Source: Marinomonas shanghaiensis (GTDB lineage Bacteria; Pseudomonadota; Gammaproteobacteria; Pseudomonadales; Marinomonadaceae). Taken from it: 64,000 bases of DNA. Made by a program: the position numbers and the translations under genes. The notes below the pieces were generated by a model, which ran no database searches, was not told the origin of the DNA, and saw only the letters and a list, made by a program, of their open reading frames with translations. The stretch covers positions 62,001 through 126,000 of the forward strand of contig NZ_QGOK01000011.1 in assembly GCF_003259175.1 (NCBI RefSeq). Direction: 5' to 3'. Positions 10,124 to 19,470 of the stretch are shown one piece after another. The first letter of the stretch is position 1; each line of letters opens with the position of its first letter.

Positions 10124-11472
10124 TGAAAGATCTTTTTTCGGACATGCCTTCCAAGGCGTATCAGCCTTTGGCAGCGAGAATGCGGCCGGTCAGTTTAGAT
10201 GATTACATCGGGCAGTCGCATTTGGTGGGTCCGGGAAAACCATTGCGTCGAATGGTTGAAACAGGTCATTGCCATTCCTTTATTCTCTGGGGGCCGCCTG
10301 GGGTGGGTAAAACCACTTTTGCTCAGTTGCTATCTTACGCCCTTGATGCGCAGTTTATTGAAATTTCGGCTGTGATGTCTGGGGTGAAAGAGATTCGTGC
10401 GGCGGTGGATCAGGCAAAAAATTTGCGTCAAATGCGCGGTACTCAGACCGTATTGTTTGTTGACGAGGTGCACCGCTTTAACAAATCTCAACAAGATGCT
10501 TTTTTGCCTTTCATTGAAGACGGCACCTTTTTGTTTATCGGTGCGACCACAGAAAATCCCGCGTTTGAGTTAAATTCAGCCTTGTTGTCTAGGGCGCGGG
10601 TTTATCGCTTAAAAACGCCAAGCGTGGAAGATGTGAAGCGAGTGCTTGAGCGAGCGTTACAAGATCATGAAAAAGGGATTGCTGCGTACTCTCCAGACAG
10701 TGGCTTTCAAATAGACGATTATTTTTTGTCTGTATTGGCGCAGGCAGCGGATGGGGATATCCGCCGTGGTCTGAATTTTTTAGAAATATTGTCTGATCTT
10801 GTCGAGCCTGGAAGTAAGGTGACTCAAGAGCAGTTGGAAGACGTGCTAGGCGGGAGTGTGCGTCGTTTTGACCGTAAAGGCGATGTGTTTTACGACCAAA
10901 TTTCAGCGTTCCACAAATCTGTTCGTGGTTCTTCCCCAGACGGTGCTTTGTATTGGATGGCACGAATGCTGGATGGCGGTTGTGATCCTTTGTACATTGC
11001 ACGTCGTTTGCTAGCAATAGCGTCAGAGGATATTGGCAACGCAGATCCGCGAGCCTTACAAATTGGCTTAAATGCGTGGGATGTTTTTGAGCGTGTCGGA
11101 CCGGGTGAAGGTAATAGGGCGATTGCTCAAGCCGCCGTCTATATGGCGTGTGCGCCTAAGAGCAACGCTGTATATCAAGCCTTTAATCAGGCAATGTCTG
11201 ATGTCGCGGCACAACCCAGTTATGACGTGCCAGTTCACTTGCGTAATGCGCCAACATCGTTAGCAAAAAGCATGGGGCATGGCGATGAATATCGCTACGC
11301 CCATAATGAAGAGCATGCCTATGCGGCGGGTGAAAATTATATGCCAGAAGAATTAGCCAACCTACGATATTACCATCCTACAGATCGCGGATTAGAGAAA
11401 AAAATCAATGACAAACTGGCTTGGTTAGCCGATTTGGACGATCAAAGCACACAACGTCGCTATGATACTTAG
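10123..11472 (+). CDS. rarA: Replication-associated recombination protein RarA (MgsA)
   Basis: RarA is an AAA+ ATPase of the clamp-loader clade acting at stalled replication forks. The 449-residue protein has Walker [10 protein letters not shown] near residue 58, Walker [11 protein letters not shown] near 115 and sensor 1 [10 protein letters not shown]. It ends with the MgsA tetramerisation domain containing [14 protein letters not shown]. Length is standard. It overlaps lolA by one base (TAATG). Confidence 0.97.
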   Translation: MKDLFSDMPSKAYQPLAARMRPVSLDDYIGQSHLVGPGKPLRRMVETGHCHSFILWGPPGVGKTTFAQLLSYALDAQFIEISAVMSGVKEIRAAVDQAKNLRQMRGTQTVLFVDEVHRFNKSQQDAFLPFIEDGTFLFIGATTENPAFELNSALLSRARVYRLKTPSVEDVKRVLERALQDHEKGIAAYSPDSGFQIDDYFLSVLAQAADGDIRRGLNFLEILSDLVEPGSKVTQEQLEDVLGGSVRRFDRKGDVFYDQISAFHKSVRGSSPDGALYWMARMLDGGCDPLYIARRLLAIASEDIGNADPRALQIGLNAWDVFERVGPGEGNRAIAQAAVYMACAPKSNAVYQAFNQAMSDVAAQPSYDVPVHLRNAPTSLAKSMGHGDEYRYAHNEEHAYAAGENYMPEELANLRYYHPTDRGLEKKINDKLAWLADLDDQSTQRRYDT

Positions 11473-11530
11473 TGTAATGGCTTCTTTGTGATGTATCCGT
11501 TTTAAAAAAAGAGACGTGAGAGAGATTTGC

Positions 11531-11902
11531 ATGATGTATTTTATGATTGCCTTTGGCGGGGCCTTTGGTGCTCTGAGTCGTTATGGAATGACCAAATGGG
11601 TGAATACTTATTGGCATCATCATTTTCCTTTTGCCACCATGCTGATTAATGTACTCGGCAGCGTGCTGATGGGGGTGGCGTTTGTTTTGATAAGCGAGCG
11701 GATGCCTTCATTAGAGCCATATCGACCACTTATTATGGTCGGATTTTTAGGGGCGTTTACGACTTTTTCGACTTTTTCATTGGAAATTGTGTCACTTATT
11801 AATATGCAGGCTTGGCTAAGTGCCGTAAGCTATTTATTATTAAGCTGCATTTTAGGGGTGGCTGGTTTGGCGATCGGAATGACGGTAACTCGCGCATTTT
11901 GA
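11531..11902 (+). CDS. crcB: Fluoride ion exporter CrcB (Fluc)
   Basis: CrcB is a small dual-topology membrane channel that removes fluoride. Four hydrophobic segments fill the roughly 123 residues. Diagnostic strings are GGAFGALSRYG near the N-terminus, TMLINVLGS and the pore motif GFLGAFTTFSTFS. I choose the ATG at 11531 because GAGAG lies 6 bases before it; a GTG at 11516 would add five residues and overlap that site. It lies between rarA and serS. No fluoride riboswitch is evident upstream. Confidence 0.93.
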   Translation: MMYFMIAFGGAFGALSRYGMTKWVNTYWHHHFPFATMLINVLGSVLMGVAFVLISERMPSLEPYRPLIMVGFLGAFTTFSTFSLEIVSLINMQAWLSAVSYLLLSCILGVAGLAIGMTVTRAF

Positions 11903-11930
11903 TCTCTGTGGTTGAATGAAGGCCCCCTAA

Positions 11931-13271
<1,341 letters not shown>

Positions 13272-13321
13272 GGCTTTTGTTTTAGAGTGTTTTGTTGCGC
13301 CAGTGCGATCGGTTTTAAATG

Positions 13322-13347
13322 AAAAAGCCTCTTAGAGGCTTTTTTTA
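13322..13347 (+). terminator. Intrinsic terminator after serS
   Basis: AAAAAGCCTC pairs with GAGGCTTTTT around a 3-nt loop and is followed by further T. It lies 50 bp past serS and directly before the cobA-type gene. Confidence 0.9.
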
Positions 13348-13370
13348 TAGGAAGTGGAAAACAGAAAACT

Positions 13371-14114
13371 ATGACGGGCAAGGTCTATTTGATTGGTGCG
13401 GGTCCAGGTGACCCAGAGTTATTGACGTTAAAGGCGCATCGACTGCTTAAACAAGCGGACGTGGTGTTATACGATCGTTTGGTTGGGAAAGAAATTATTG
13501 AACTTATTCCTGAATCTGCAGAGAAAATGTATGTAGGAAAAGCCAAATCATTGCACAGCCTACCACAAGAAGAAATTAACAGCCTACTGGCCGCCAAAGC
13601 GAAAGAAGGCCACATGGTGGTGCGTCTTAAGGGCGGTGATCCTTTTATATTTGGGCGCGGTGGTGAAGAGCTTGAAGAGTTGATTGATGAAGGCGTGCCT
13701 TTTGAAGTGGTTCCTGGTGTGACTGCTGCTGCAGGTTGTGCGGCTTACGCTGGTATTCCTTTGACTCATCGTGATTATGCGCAGTCGGTGCGTTTCTTAA
13801 CGGGGCATTTAAAGGACGGCACGACAGATTTGCCTTGGGAAGAGTTGGTTCACCCTGCGCAAACCTTGGTTATTTATATGGGGCTGACAGGGCTTAAAGA
13901 CATCAGTCAGTCATTGATTCGTTTTGGTATGAGTCCGTCCATGCCGGTGGCGATTGTTGAGAAAGGCACGACGAGTGAGCAGCGTGTATTCACTTCCACC
14001 ATCCAAGATGTTTATGACGTGTCCGTTGTGAATGAAGCGAAATCACCAGCGTTGTTGATTATCGGTGAGGTTGTGACCTTACAGAAGAAGTTAGAATGGT
14101 ACGGTAAATACTAA
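13371..14114 (+). CDS. cobA: Uroporphyrinogen-III C-methyltransferase (SUMT)
   Basis: The enzyme makes precorrin-2 from uroporphyrinogen III with two SAM molecules, feeding siroheme and cobalamin. The 247-residue protein opens with [18 protein letters not shown]. The SAM-binding loop [17 protein letters not shown] (about residues 83-99) and the [23 protein letters not shown] block are also clear. It is the stand-alone methyltransferase length, without the CysG dehydrogenase/ferrochelatase part. No siroheme-pathway neighbour is in the window. Confidence 0.95.
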   Translation: MTGKVYLIGAGPGDPELLTLKAHRLLKQADVVLYDRLVGKEIIELIPESAEKMYVGKAKSLHSLPQEEINSLLAAKAKEGHMVVRLKGGDPFIFGRGGEELEELIDEGVPFEVVPGVTAAAGCAAYAGIPLTHRDYAQSVRFLTGHLKDGTTDLPWEELVHPAQTLVIYMGLTGLKDISQSLIRFGMSPSMPVAIVEKGTTSEQRVFTSTIQDVYDVSVVNEAKSPALLIIGEVVTLQKKLEWYGKY

Positions 14115-14139
14115 TAGTGGGTGTTTTTTTATGGGGTTG

Positions 14140-14215
14140 TGTAGGTCGAATTTTAGCGCGTTAAGGCTGTTGGTTTGGTGTTATCGGCTTTTGACGGCCT
14201 AAAGGCCGACCTACA
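14140..14215. repeat. Single 76-bp palindromic intergenic element
   Basis: It starts TGTAGGTCG and ends CGACCTACA, with imperfect complementarity running inward (TTTTAGCGCG against GGCCTAAAGG). It has the same 76-bp length and layout as the first unit after clpA (3408-3483), but is not expanded. It lies between convergent cobA and tusE, where it may also act as a transcription end. Confidence 0.85.
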
Positions 14216-14230
14216 TGGTTTCTTGTCGGT

Positions 14231-14551
14231 CTATAAGCAGTTCGCAGGTTTGGGAAGGCCGGCTATTTTTGCCGCTAACTTTGGCGGGCTTCCGGGAAAT
14301 AAAGTCATTAGGTAAATGCTTCTGCCTTTTTCCGCTCCTAGTTTCTTACTGACCGCTTTGACCAGTGGGCGCATGGCGGGAGACACTTCGAATTCTTGGT
14401 AGAAGTCCCGTAATAGGTGGATGATTTCCCAGTGCGCATCTGTGAGTTCAATGTCAACGTCTTGGGCTAATTGATTGGCAAGCTCTGGTGTCCAGTCTTG
14501 TAAATTAAGCAAATAACCTTCTTCATCAAGCGCTAGGTTTCTATTGGTCAT
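14231..14551 (-). CDS. tusE: TusE, sulfur-carrier protein of the DsrC family
   Basis: TusE takes sulfur from TusBCD and passes it to MnmA for 2-thiouridine at the tRNA wobble base. The 106-residue protein has the DsrC fold markers GYLLNLQDWTPELA, HWEIIHLLRDFY and the C-terminal tail PKPANCL, whose penultimate Cys is the sulfur-carrying residue. The second conserved DsrC cysteine ten residues earlier is absent, as expected for TusE and not dissimilatory DsrC. It closes the tusD-tusC-tusB-tusE cluster, 5 bp after tusB. Confidence 0.93.
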   Translation of the reverse strand: MTNRNLALDEEGYLLNLQDWTPELANQLAQDVDIELTDAHWEIIHLLRDFYQEFEVSPAMRPLVKAVSKKLGAEKGRSIYLMTLFPGSPPKLAAKIAGLPKPANCL

Positions 14552-14556
14552 ATTGA

Positions 14557-14844
14557 TTACCAGCTAATGTTTGCGTCAGCCGCAAAGGTGAGATCCACCC
14601 ACTCATCATCTGACAACGCGATGCCTAATTTTGGTGTTAAACCATAAGCCTGTGCGTCGCTTTGCAAATAATAAAGTTCGGTGCCTGTTTTTTCGAGCAA
14701 TGTCTGCATGGCATTGGTCTGTTGAATAATTCTTAAAAAACCGTCTTCAATCAGTAATATTTGGTCGCCTGCTTGTAAACTGTTTTGCCACGTTTTTTCT
14801 AACGTAACAGAGTAATCGAGTTGATTTATTTGGTGAAGTCGCAT
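14557..14844 (-). CDS. tusB: TusB, sulfur-relay subunit (DsrH family)
   Basis: TusB is the small subunit of the TusBCD complex. I start it at the ATG at 14844 (MRLHQINQLDYS), which gives 95 residues, the family length. An upstream frame extension overlaps tusC and would add 16 unconserved residues. Typical elements are DQILLIEDGFLRI and YGLTPKLGIALSDDEWVDLT. It begins 2 bp after the tusC stop, so the genes are tightly coupled. Confidence 0.9.
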   Translation of the reverse strand: MRLHQINQLDYSVTLEKTWQNSLQAGDQILLIEDGFLRIIQQTNAMQTLLEKTGTELYYLQSDAQAYGLTPKLGIALSDDEWVDLTFAADANISW

Positions 14845-14846
14845 GA

Positions 14847-15194
14847 TTAAAACCGGAAAACCTGTTGGTATTGTGAAAACAGCGCCTGCCATTCGGTCTC
14901 TTCAAGTGGCTTGGCGCCTGGCCATATGTTGCTGTCTTTAAGCCACGTGTTGGCTTTTTCTATATAGAGGTTTTCAATGTCATAAAATTCTAGCCCTGCT
15001 AGTAGCTTGTGAAGATTTTTACCGTGCTCAGCAGTGGGTTGCTGATTGTCTGTCAAAAGTGCGAGAGCGGCGCCAGAAATGCATAAGTCGACAGCTTGTT
15101 CAAACGTTGCTAAAACCAAGGCCAGATCCAGACCCTCTTTGCAGGCTAAATTGGCATATGGGCTGGTGTTTAGGTGGATTAATGTGTGTTTCAT
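14847..15194 (-). CDS. tusC: TusC, sulfur-relay subunit (DsrF family)
   Basis: TusC is the middle subunit of the TusBCD heterohexamer. The 115-residue protein shows ACKEGLDLALVLATFEQAVDLCISGAALALL in part, a DsrE/F-fold signature, and a C-terminal FSQYQQVFRF. It lies 4 bp from tusD and 2 bp from tusB on the same strand. Confidence 0.9.
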   Translation of the reverse strand: MKHTLIHLNTSPYANLACKEGLDLALVLATFEQAVDLCISGAALALLTDNQQPTAEHGKNLHKLLAGLEFYDIENLYIEKANTWLKDSNIWPGAKPLEETEWQALFSQYQQVFRF

Positions 15195-15198
15195 TGGG

Positions 15199-15591
15199 TT
15201 ACCTAAACTGAATGATTTTGTTCGTGGTGTTCATTAGATCAACAAGCGTGCCTAATCCTTCTAGTTGGAAGTGCTCCGCAAGGGTGTGTTGCTCTAGTTC
15301 ATAACGACGACTTTCAGTGTCGTTAATAATGCCGCGTCTTACTGCGGCAGCGATGCATAAATACAACGGAACGTTATGTTGCTGCGCTATGTCTTGCCAC
15401 GCTTTCATGAGATTGATTTCATCTCTTGGTGGTTGTGCTATCTGGCTGCCAATCAACACGGCATCTTCGTAAAAAAACACACCTTTTATGCTGTCAGGGT
15501 ATTTTGACAGGGCGGCTTTAATAAAGCGCAGACCGCTATGGCAGGCCTTGGTTTGATAGGGAGAGCCTGTGATAAGCAGGGTGTATTGCAT
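15199..15591 (-). CDS. tusD: TusD, sulfur-relay subunit (DsrE family)
   Basis: TusD receives persulfide sulfur from TusA. The ATG at 15591 gives MQYTLLITGSPYQTKA, the standard N-terminus; an upstream frame extension of 18 residues is not conserved. The catalytic-site region PLYLCIAAAVRRGIIND (about residues 72-88) contains the conserved Cys. An AAAGGTC ribosome site precedes it. It is the first gene of the tus cluster. Confidence 0.92.
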   Translation of the reverse strand: MQYTLLITGSPYQTKACHSGLRFIKAALSKYPDSIKGVFFYEDAVLIGSQIAQPPRDEINLMKAWQDIAQQHNVPLYLCIAAAVRRGIINDTESRRYELEQHTLAEHFQLEGLGTLVDLMNTTNKIIQFR

Positions 15592-15647
15592 TAAAAAATG
15601 ACCTTTAAAATAAGCTTTATACGCGAATGACTTGATTTTACACACAA

Positions 15648-15672
15648 AAAAGGCCGCAGTCAGCGGCCTTTT
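15648..15672 (-). terminator. Intrinsic terminator after yccA
   Basis: AAAAGGCCGC and GCGGCCTTTT form a 10-bp stem around a 5-nt loop. Read on the minus strand it is followed by a six-T run, ending the yccA transcript before tusD. Confidence 0.9.
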
Positions 15673-15689
15673 CGTATTGCTGTTTGGAA

Positions 15690-16346
15690 TTACTCGTCGC
15701 GAGCCATACCAAGCAATGATAAAACGCTTAGGAACATGTTGTATAAAGACACATACAAGTTCACTGTTGCCATAATGTAGTTGGTTTCACCACCACGAAC
15801 GATTTGGCTAGTTTGCAGTAAAATCACCGCCGCTGAGAAGAGTGCAAAACCAGCAGAGATAAAGATTTGCAGAGCTGGCATTTTTACAAAGATACCGGCG
15901 ATAACAGCAAACAATAGGACAAAGAAACCGACCGTAATAAATCCATTCAGGAAGCTAAAGTCTTTCTTTGATACTAGGGCGTAAGCCGACAAGCCAAGAA
16001 ACGACAGGCCTGTGATGCCCAGTGCGCTCATGATTAGGCTGGCACCATTCGACAAACTTAAGTAAGCACTTAAGATAGGTCCAAGGGTAAGGCCCATAAA
16101 ACCAGTCAAGGCAAACACACAAAGAATACCAGCAGAGCTGTTTTTAAATTTATGTGTTAAGAAAAGCAAACCATAAAAGCCTACTAGCGTGATAATAAGG
16201 CCAGGATGGGGTAAGTTGAAAGCCATGCTCATGCCCGCAGTGAAGGCGCTGAACAAAAGGGTAAGCGACAACAGTCCGTAAGTATTGCGGAGCGTTTTGT
16301 TGGCCGCTTGTGACGAGTGTGTCGAAAGGGCTTCAGTGTAACGCAT
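15690..16346 (-). CDS. yccA: YccA, BAX-inhibitor-1-like membrane protein
   Basis: The 218-residue protein has seven hydrophobic segments and belongs to the Bax inhibitor-1/UPF0005 family. E. coli YccA is a substrate and modulator of the FtsH protease at the inner membrane. Recognisable parts are LRNTYGLLSLTLLFSA near the N-terminus and NLYVSLYNMFLSVLSLLG near the C-terminus. Association with tusE-type genes is known from E. coli (yccA next to tusE), which supports the name. Confidence 0.92.
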   Translation of the reverse strand: MRYTEALSTHSSQAANKTLRNTYGLLSLTLLFSAFTAGMSMAFNLPHPGLIITLVGFYGLLFLTHKFKNSSAGILCVFALTGFMGLTLGPILSAYLSLSNGASLIMSALGITGLSFLGLSAYALVSKKDFSFLNGFITVGFFVLLFAVIAGIFVKMPALQIFISAGFALFSAAVILLQTSQIVRGGETNYIMATVNLYVSLYNMFLSVLSLLGMARDE

Positions 16347-16445
16347 GGGATTACTCCTTTAGGGTTTAAGACTATCAATAGACTTAATATGCAGCCGAAA
16401 GTTCCAAACTTCAAGCTTGAATGTTTTTTTGCGCTGGCAAATACA

Positions 16446-16475
16446 AAAAAACACCGCAAACATGGCGGTGTTTTT
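16446..16475 (-). terminator. Intrinsic terminator after hpf
   Basis: ACACCGC (16451-16457) pairs with GCGGTGT (16465-16471) and is extended by A/T pairs. On the minus strand it is followed by a T-run, ending the hpf transcript. Confidence 0.85.
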
Positions 16476-16529
16476 CCTAGATGAATGGTAATAACAAGTG
16501 TTAACGATACCGAAACAAGGTTTTCTCTA

Positions 16530-16847
16530 TTAGTGTGTTGTTAGTGCTTTGTGTGTCACGCTAGACTGTTTGGTTTTGTGTTTATCGATTTGTTTTGCTA
16601 GCTTCTCAATCATTTCGTCTATGGCATGAAATAGTCTGTCTTCAGAGGATGCCGCGGCAAATATTTCTTTGCCTGGAATATGTACTCTCGCTTCGGCTTT
16701 CTGACTTTTGCTGTCTTTGAGTAAAGTGACGCTCACCGAGGTGATTTGGTCCGTTAGTTTTGCTATTTTGCTGAGCTTGTCATGAATGTGTTCTTTTATT
16801 GCTGGGGTAACGTCGACGTGGTGACCAGAAATTTTGGTAGTGTGCAT
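16530..16847 (-). CDS. hpf: Ribosome hibernation promoting factor (short HPF/YfiA type)
   Basis: HPF-type proteins bind the 30S decoding region in stationary phase. The ATG at 16847 is chosen because AGGAGG lies 8 bases upstream; an earlier in-frame start spans that site. The resulting 105 residues match short HPF or RaiA. The core has ISGHHVDVTPAIKEHIHDKL, VSVTLLKDSKSQKAEARVHIPG and SSEDRLFHAIDEMIEKLAKQIDKHK. It is not beside rpoN, where hpf often lies, so RaiA/YfiA identity is possible. It has its own terminator. Confidence 0.9.
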   Translation of the reverse strand: MHTTKISGHHVDVTPAIKEHIHDKLSKIAKLTDQITSVSVTLLKDSKSQKAEARVHIPGKEIFAAASSEDRLFHAIDEMIEKLAKQIDKHKTKQSSVTHKALTTH

Positions 16848-17138
16848 ACTACATTCCTCCTGAGTAACATTTGCCAAACAAACAACAGATAGGATTTAGC
16901 ACAGATCTAACGTGTTTTAATCGCCATACTGTTATTCTGAGCATAGGCCTGGCTTTGGCTGCTGTCAAAGCTTTTTAATGAGGAATGACGGGTAAAGCAT
17001 TAGAGTAAAATCGAGTGGTTGTGAGTGGTATTTGAACCGAGTTGATTGAAGGTTCTCGTGCTTATAGGGGCGGCTTTTGATAGACTGTTAGGCTAACGGT
17101 TGTGTTAGGTATGTAAAGCAAAGCGCAAAGCGAGATTT

Positions 17139-17948
17139 ATGTTGGATAACGACTATTCATTACCGATATCATTTTCAATGGCAGCCCAGATTGGCTTAGA
17201 AGAAACGGTGTTGCTGACTTTTTTGAAGCAGCAAGCGTATCTGGTCAACTCTCATGTATTACGTGTCGAAATGAATCGGCTCAGTGCACAGTTACCATTT
17301 TGGACTGTGCCAATGCTGATGCGTTTATTGGCGAACTTGCAAATCAGTCAGCTATTAAGTTTTCAGCGCCAAGAAGAAATATTAGAAATTCATTTGTCTT
17401 CACCTCAGAAGGTGGCTCAAGCGGTCAAGCCTGCAGCACAAATGATAGACAAAGACGACTCATTAATGAATAAAATGGATCGTTTGCACAGGGCTGCTCG
17501 AGAGAAAAACGAAGAGTTCACGCCGCAGCCTAAAAGTTATCCTGCGAAGCAGCCAGTTCGGCAATATGATGTGCCATCGTCACCGCCTGTGGTGAATGAT
17601 CGTCGAGGTGTCACGGATTTTGACTTGTATTTGGAGCAGAAAGAACGTGCTCGACAGCCCGATCAATGGCAGCCTGAAGAGGCAACGTTGGAACAAATAG
17701 GTCAAGCTGGCATCGCTCGAGAATTTGCCTTGTCGCTACAGACAGAATTCTTGTTAAGAATTAAAGAACAACGCAAAAACGTTCGAACTTGGAACAGCGA
17801 ATTTTTCAAATACGTGAAACGTCAGTGGCAATACAAACAATCGGATCGGTCTTCATATGAAGGAACCTCAGACAGTACAAAATTTACTAAAACCTCTAGA
17901 GAACAGGTTAGTGACGCCCTCAACAACATCCACGACACAGACTGGTGA
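17139..17948 (+). CDS. DnaT-like ssDNA-binding protein
   Basis: The C-terminal part (about residues 183-240, QWQPEEATLEQIGQAGIAREFA ... WNSEFFKYVKRQW in part) matches the DnaT ssDNA-binding domain of primosomal protein DnaT and phage homologues. The first 90 residues may form a helical or winged-helix domain; the middle (90-180) is polar and looks disordered. It overlaps the next gene by 92 bp, so the two are surely co-expressed. In enterobacteria DnaT works with the DnaC helicase loader; here the partner resembles phage lambda P. A role in replication restart or helicase loading is inferred. No phage structural genes are nearby. Confidence 0.75.
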   Translation: MLDNDYSLPISFSMAAQIGLEETVLLTFLKQQAYLVNSHVLRVEMNRLSAQLPFWTVPMLMRLLANLQISQLLSFQRQEEILEIHLSSPQKVAQAVKPAAQMIDKDDSLMNKMDRLHRAAREKNEEFTPQPKSYPAKQPVRQYDVPSSPPVVNDRRGVTDFDLYLEQKERARQPDQWQPEEATLEQIGQAGIAREFALSLQTEFLLRIKEQRKNVRTWNSEFFKYVKRQWQYKQSDRSSYEGTSDSTKFTKTSREQVSDALNNIHDTDW

Positions 17949-18690
17949 GTTTGCTTCTGGCGGTTACGCTAACAGCGGTCAAACCGCTCGCGAATCAGGT
18001 CCTACAGAGGCAGAACAGCAAACACGAGTCTTAGTGAACATGTTGTTTGCGCGTTTTAAGGCCATTTATACCCATAAATTTGCCTCCGCTTACAGCACCA
18101 CTGATGAAGTGAAATTAGCCAAGCGTGAGTGGGCGATTGCATTAAAAGGGTTTCAAGAGCCCTTATTGGCTTATGCGGTAGAACGGACTAAAGAGGTTCA
18201 TGCTTGGCCACCGACGATTGCTGATTTTTTAAAGTTGATTAATACGGCCTATAAAGCTTATGGTTTAGTTGATCCCCGTTCTGCGTACCTTGAAGCGTGT
18301 GCTTGTCGTTCAGATCCTTTGCAGTATAAATGGAGCCATCCAGCGGTTTTTTTTGCCGGCTCGGAGGTGGGCTGGTACAAAATCAAATCTGAAGAGGAGC
18401 GCGTTAGCTGGCCGCTTTTCGAGCAAAGTTATTTAAAAGCGGTTGACCGAGTGATTGCTGGAGAGCGATTGGTGATTCCGAAAGTCATTATGATCGAAAA
18501 TCAGCAGCCGCTTGCCGTGAAAGATTTGGCCAGTAAAATCGCTAACGACTTGTCTGTTGATGAGGCGCAAATCGCACCATTGTTGTATTACACGCAAAAA
18601 ACTTATGGATCCGGTGTGCGTAATCGTTATCGCGAAATCAGTCAGAAAAAGCTTTTAGAAATGGGCTATACGAAAAAGTTGCCAGATTAA
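17857..18690 (+). CDS. Phage replication protein P-like helicase loader candidate
   Basis: The protein of 277 residues resembles the lambda replication protein P family. It has an N-terminal helical stretch and the block WPPTIADFLKLI (about residues 108-120). This is followed by AYLEAC and the HPAVFFAGSEVGWYKIKSEEE region. Family members recruit DnaB helicase to replication origins. The start overlaps the DnaT-like gene by 92 bp in another frame; no later in-frame ATG gives a complete N-terminus. There is no Walker A motif, so it is not an ATPase loader of the DnaC type. Its function in the host chromosome is inferred. Confidence 0.72.
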   Translation: MKEPQTVQNLLKPLENRLVTPSTTSTTQTGEFASGGYANSGQTARESGPTEAEQQTRVLVNMLFARFKAIYTHKFASAYSTTDEVKLAKREWAIALKGFQEPLLAYAVERTKEVHAWPPTIADFLKLINTAYKAYGLVDPRSAYLEACACRSDPLQYKWSHPAVFFAGSEVGWYKIKSEEERVSWPLFEQSYLKAVDRVIAGERLVIPKVIMIENQQPLAVKDLASKIANDLSVDEAQIAPLLYYTQKTYGSGVRNRYREISQKKLLEMGYTKKLPD

Positions 18691-18810
18691 CGGTGCGTTT
18701 TCTCTATTTCTTATATAACATAATTTTTTATTAGCAGGATGCTATAGGCGGTTTCATTCTAGGTAAGGTGGAAATCGACACGAGGTGTGAGAAAATTTGG
18801 TGAGGCGGTT

Positions 18811-19452
18811 ATGTTAAAAGTATTAATTGTTGACGATCATGATGTGGTAAGCCAAGGCATTAGTCGCGTATTACAGGATGTAAAAGGTGTTCAGGTCGTG
18901 GGCGTGGTACATTGTGGCGAGGAAGCCATTATTCAGGCTAAAATATTGTTGCCGGATATTGTGTTAATGGACGTGCATATGCCTGGAATCGGTGGTTTAG
19001 GGGCGACCAAAGAAATAAAGCGCATTCTGCCTAAGACTAAAATCATTGCTTTGTCGGCATTAGATGACAACCTATACCCAGTCAAACTGCTTGAGGCGGG
19101 GGCTTCTGGTTATTTAACCAAAGGCACCAATACCTCTGAATTGCTTGAAGCCATTCAAGTGGTATTTAAAGGTGAGCATTACATTTCTAAGGGTGTGGCT
19201 CAGAAAATGGCTTTGTCTAAGTTTTCTATTGATGGTCAAGGATCACCATTGGGGCAATTATCAGACAGAGAGTTGCAAGTGGCTCAGATGATAGTGGATT
19301 GTAAAAAATCCAATGAAATCGCAGAGCAACTTAATGTCAGTCCTAAAACCGTGAGCACTTACCGTACGCGTATTTTTACTAAGTTAAATATTGACAGCGA
19401 CGTTGAGCTTATTCGTCTTGCGGTACGCTACAATGTGCTTGGTATGGGCTAG
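18811..19452 (+). CDS. gacA: GacA/UvrY-type response regulator
   Basis: The protein has a receiver domain (about residues 1-120) with DDH near the start and the phospho-acceptor in VLMDVHMPG (about Asp54). A C-terminal LuxR/FixJ helix-turn-helix (about 150-210) contains SDRELQVAQMIVDCKKSNEIA. The ATG at 18811 follows GAGG by 5 bases; the upstream GTG extension is unlikely. It lies 18 bp before uvrC, the classical gacA/uvrY-uvrC pair. In relatives it is the partner of GacS/BarA and drives small RNAs that sequester CsrA/RsmA; the kinase is not in the window. Confidence 0.92.
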   Translation: MLKVLIVDDHDVVSQGISRVLQDVKGVQVVGVVHCGEEAIIQAKILLPDIVLMDVHMPGIGGLGATKEIKRILPKTKIIALSALDDNLYPVKLLEAGASGYLTKGTNTSELLEAIQVVFKGEHYISKGVAQKMALSKFSIDGQGSPLGQLSDRELQVAQMIVDCKKSNEIAEQLNVSPKTVSTYRTRIFTKLNIDSDVELIRLAVRYNVLGMG

Positions 19453-19470
19453 GCATAAAACGAGGTATGT

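Noticed and set aside
17139..18690. Prophage replication module
   Set aside because: The genes are phage-like, but flanks on both sides (hpf, gacA-uvrC) are core and no integrase, repressor or structural gene is present.
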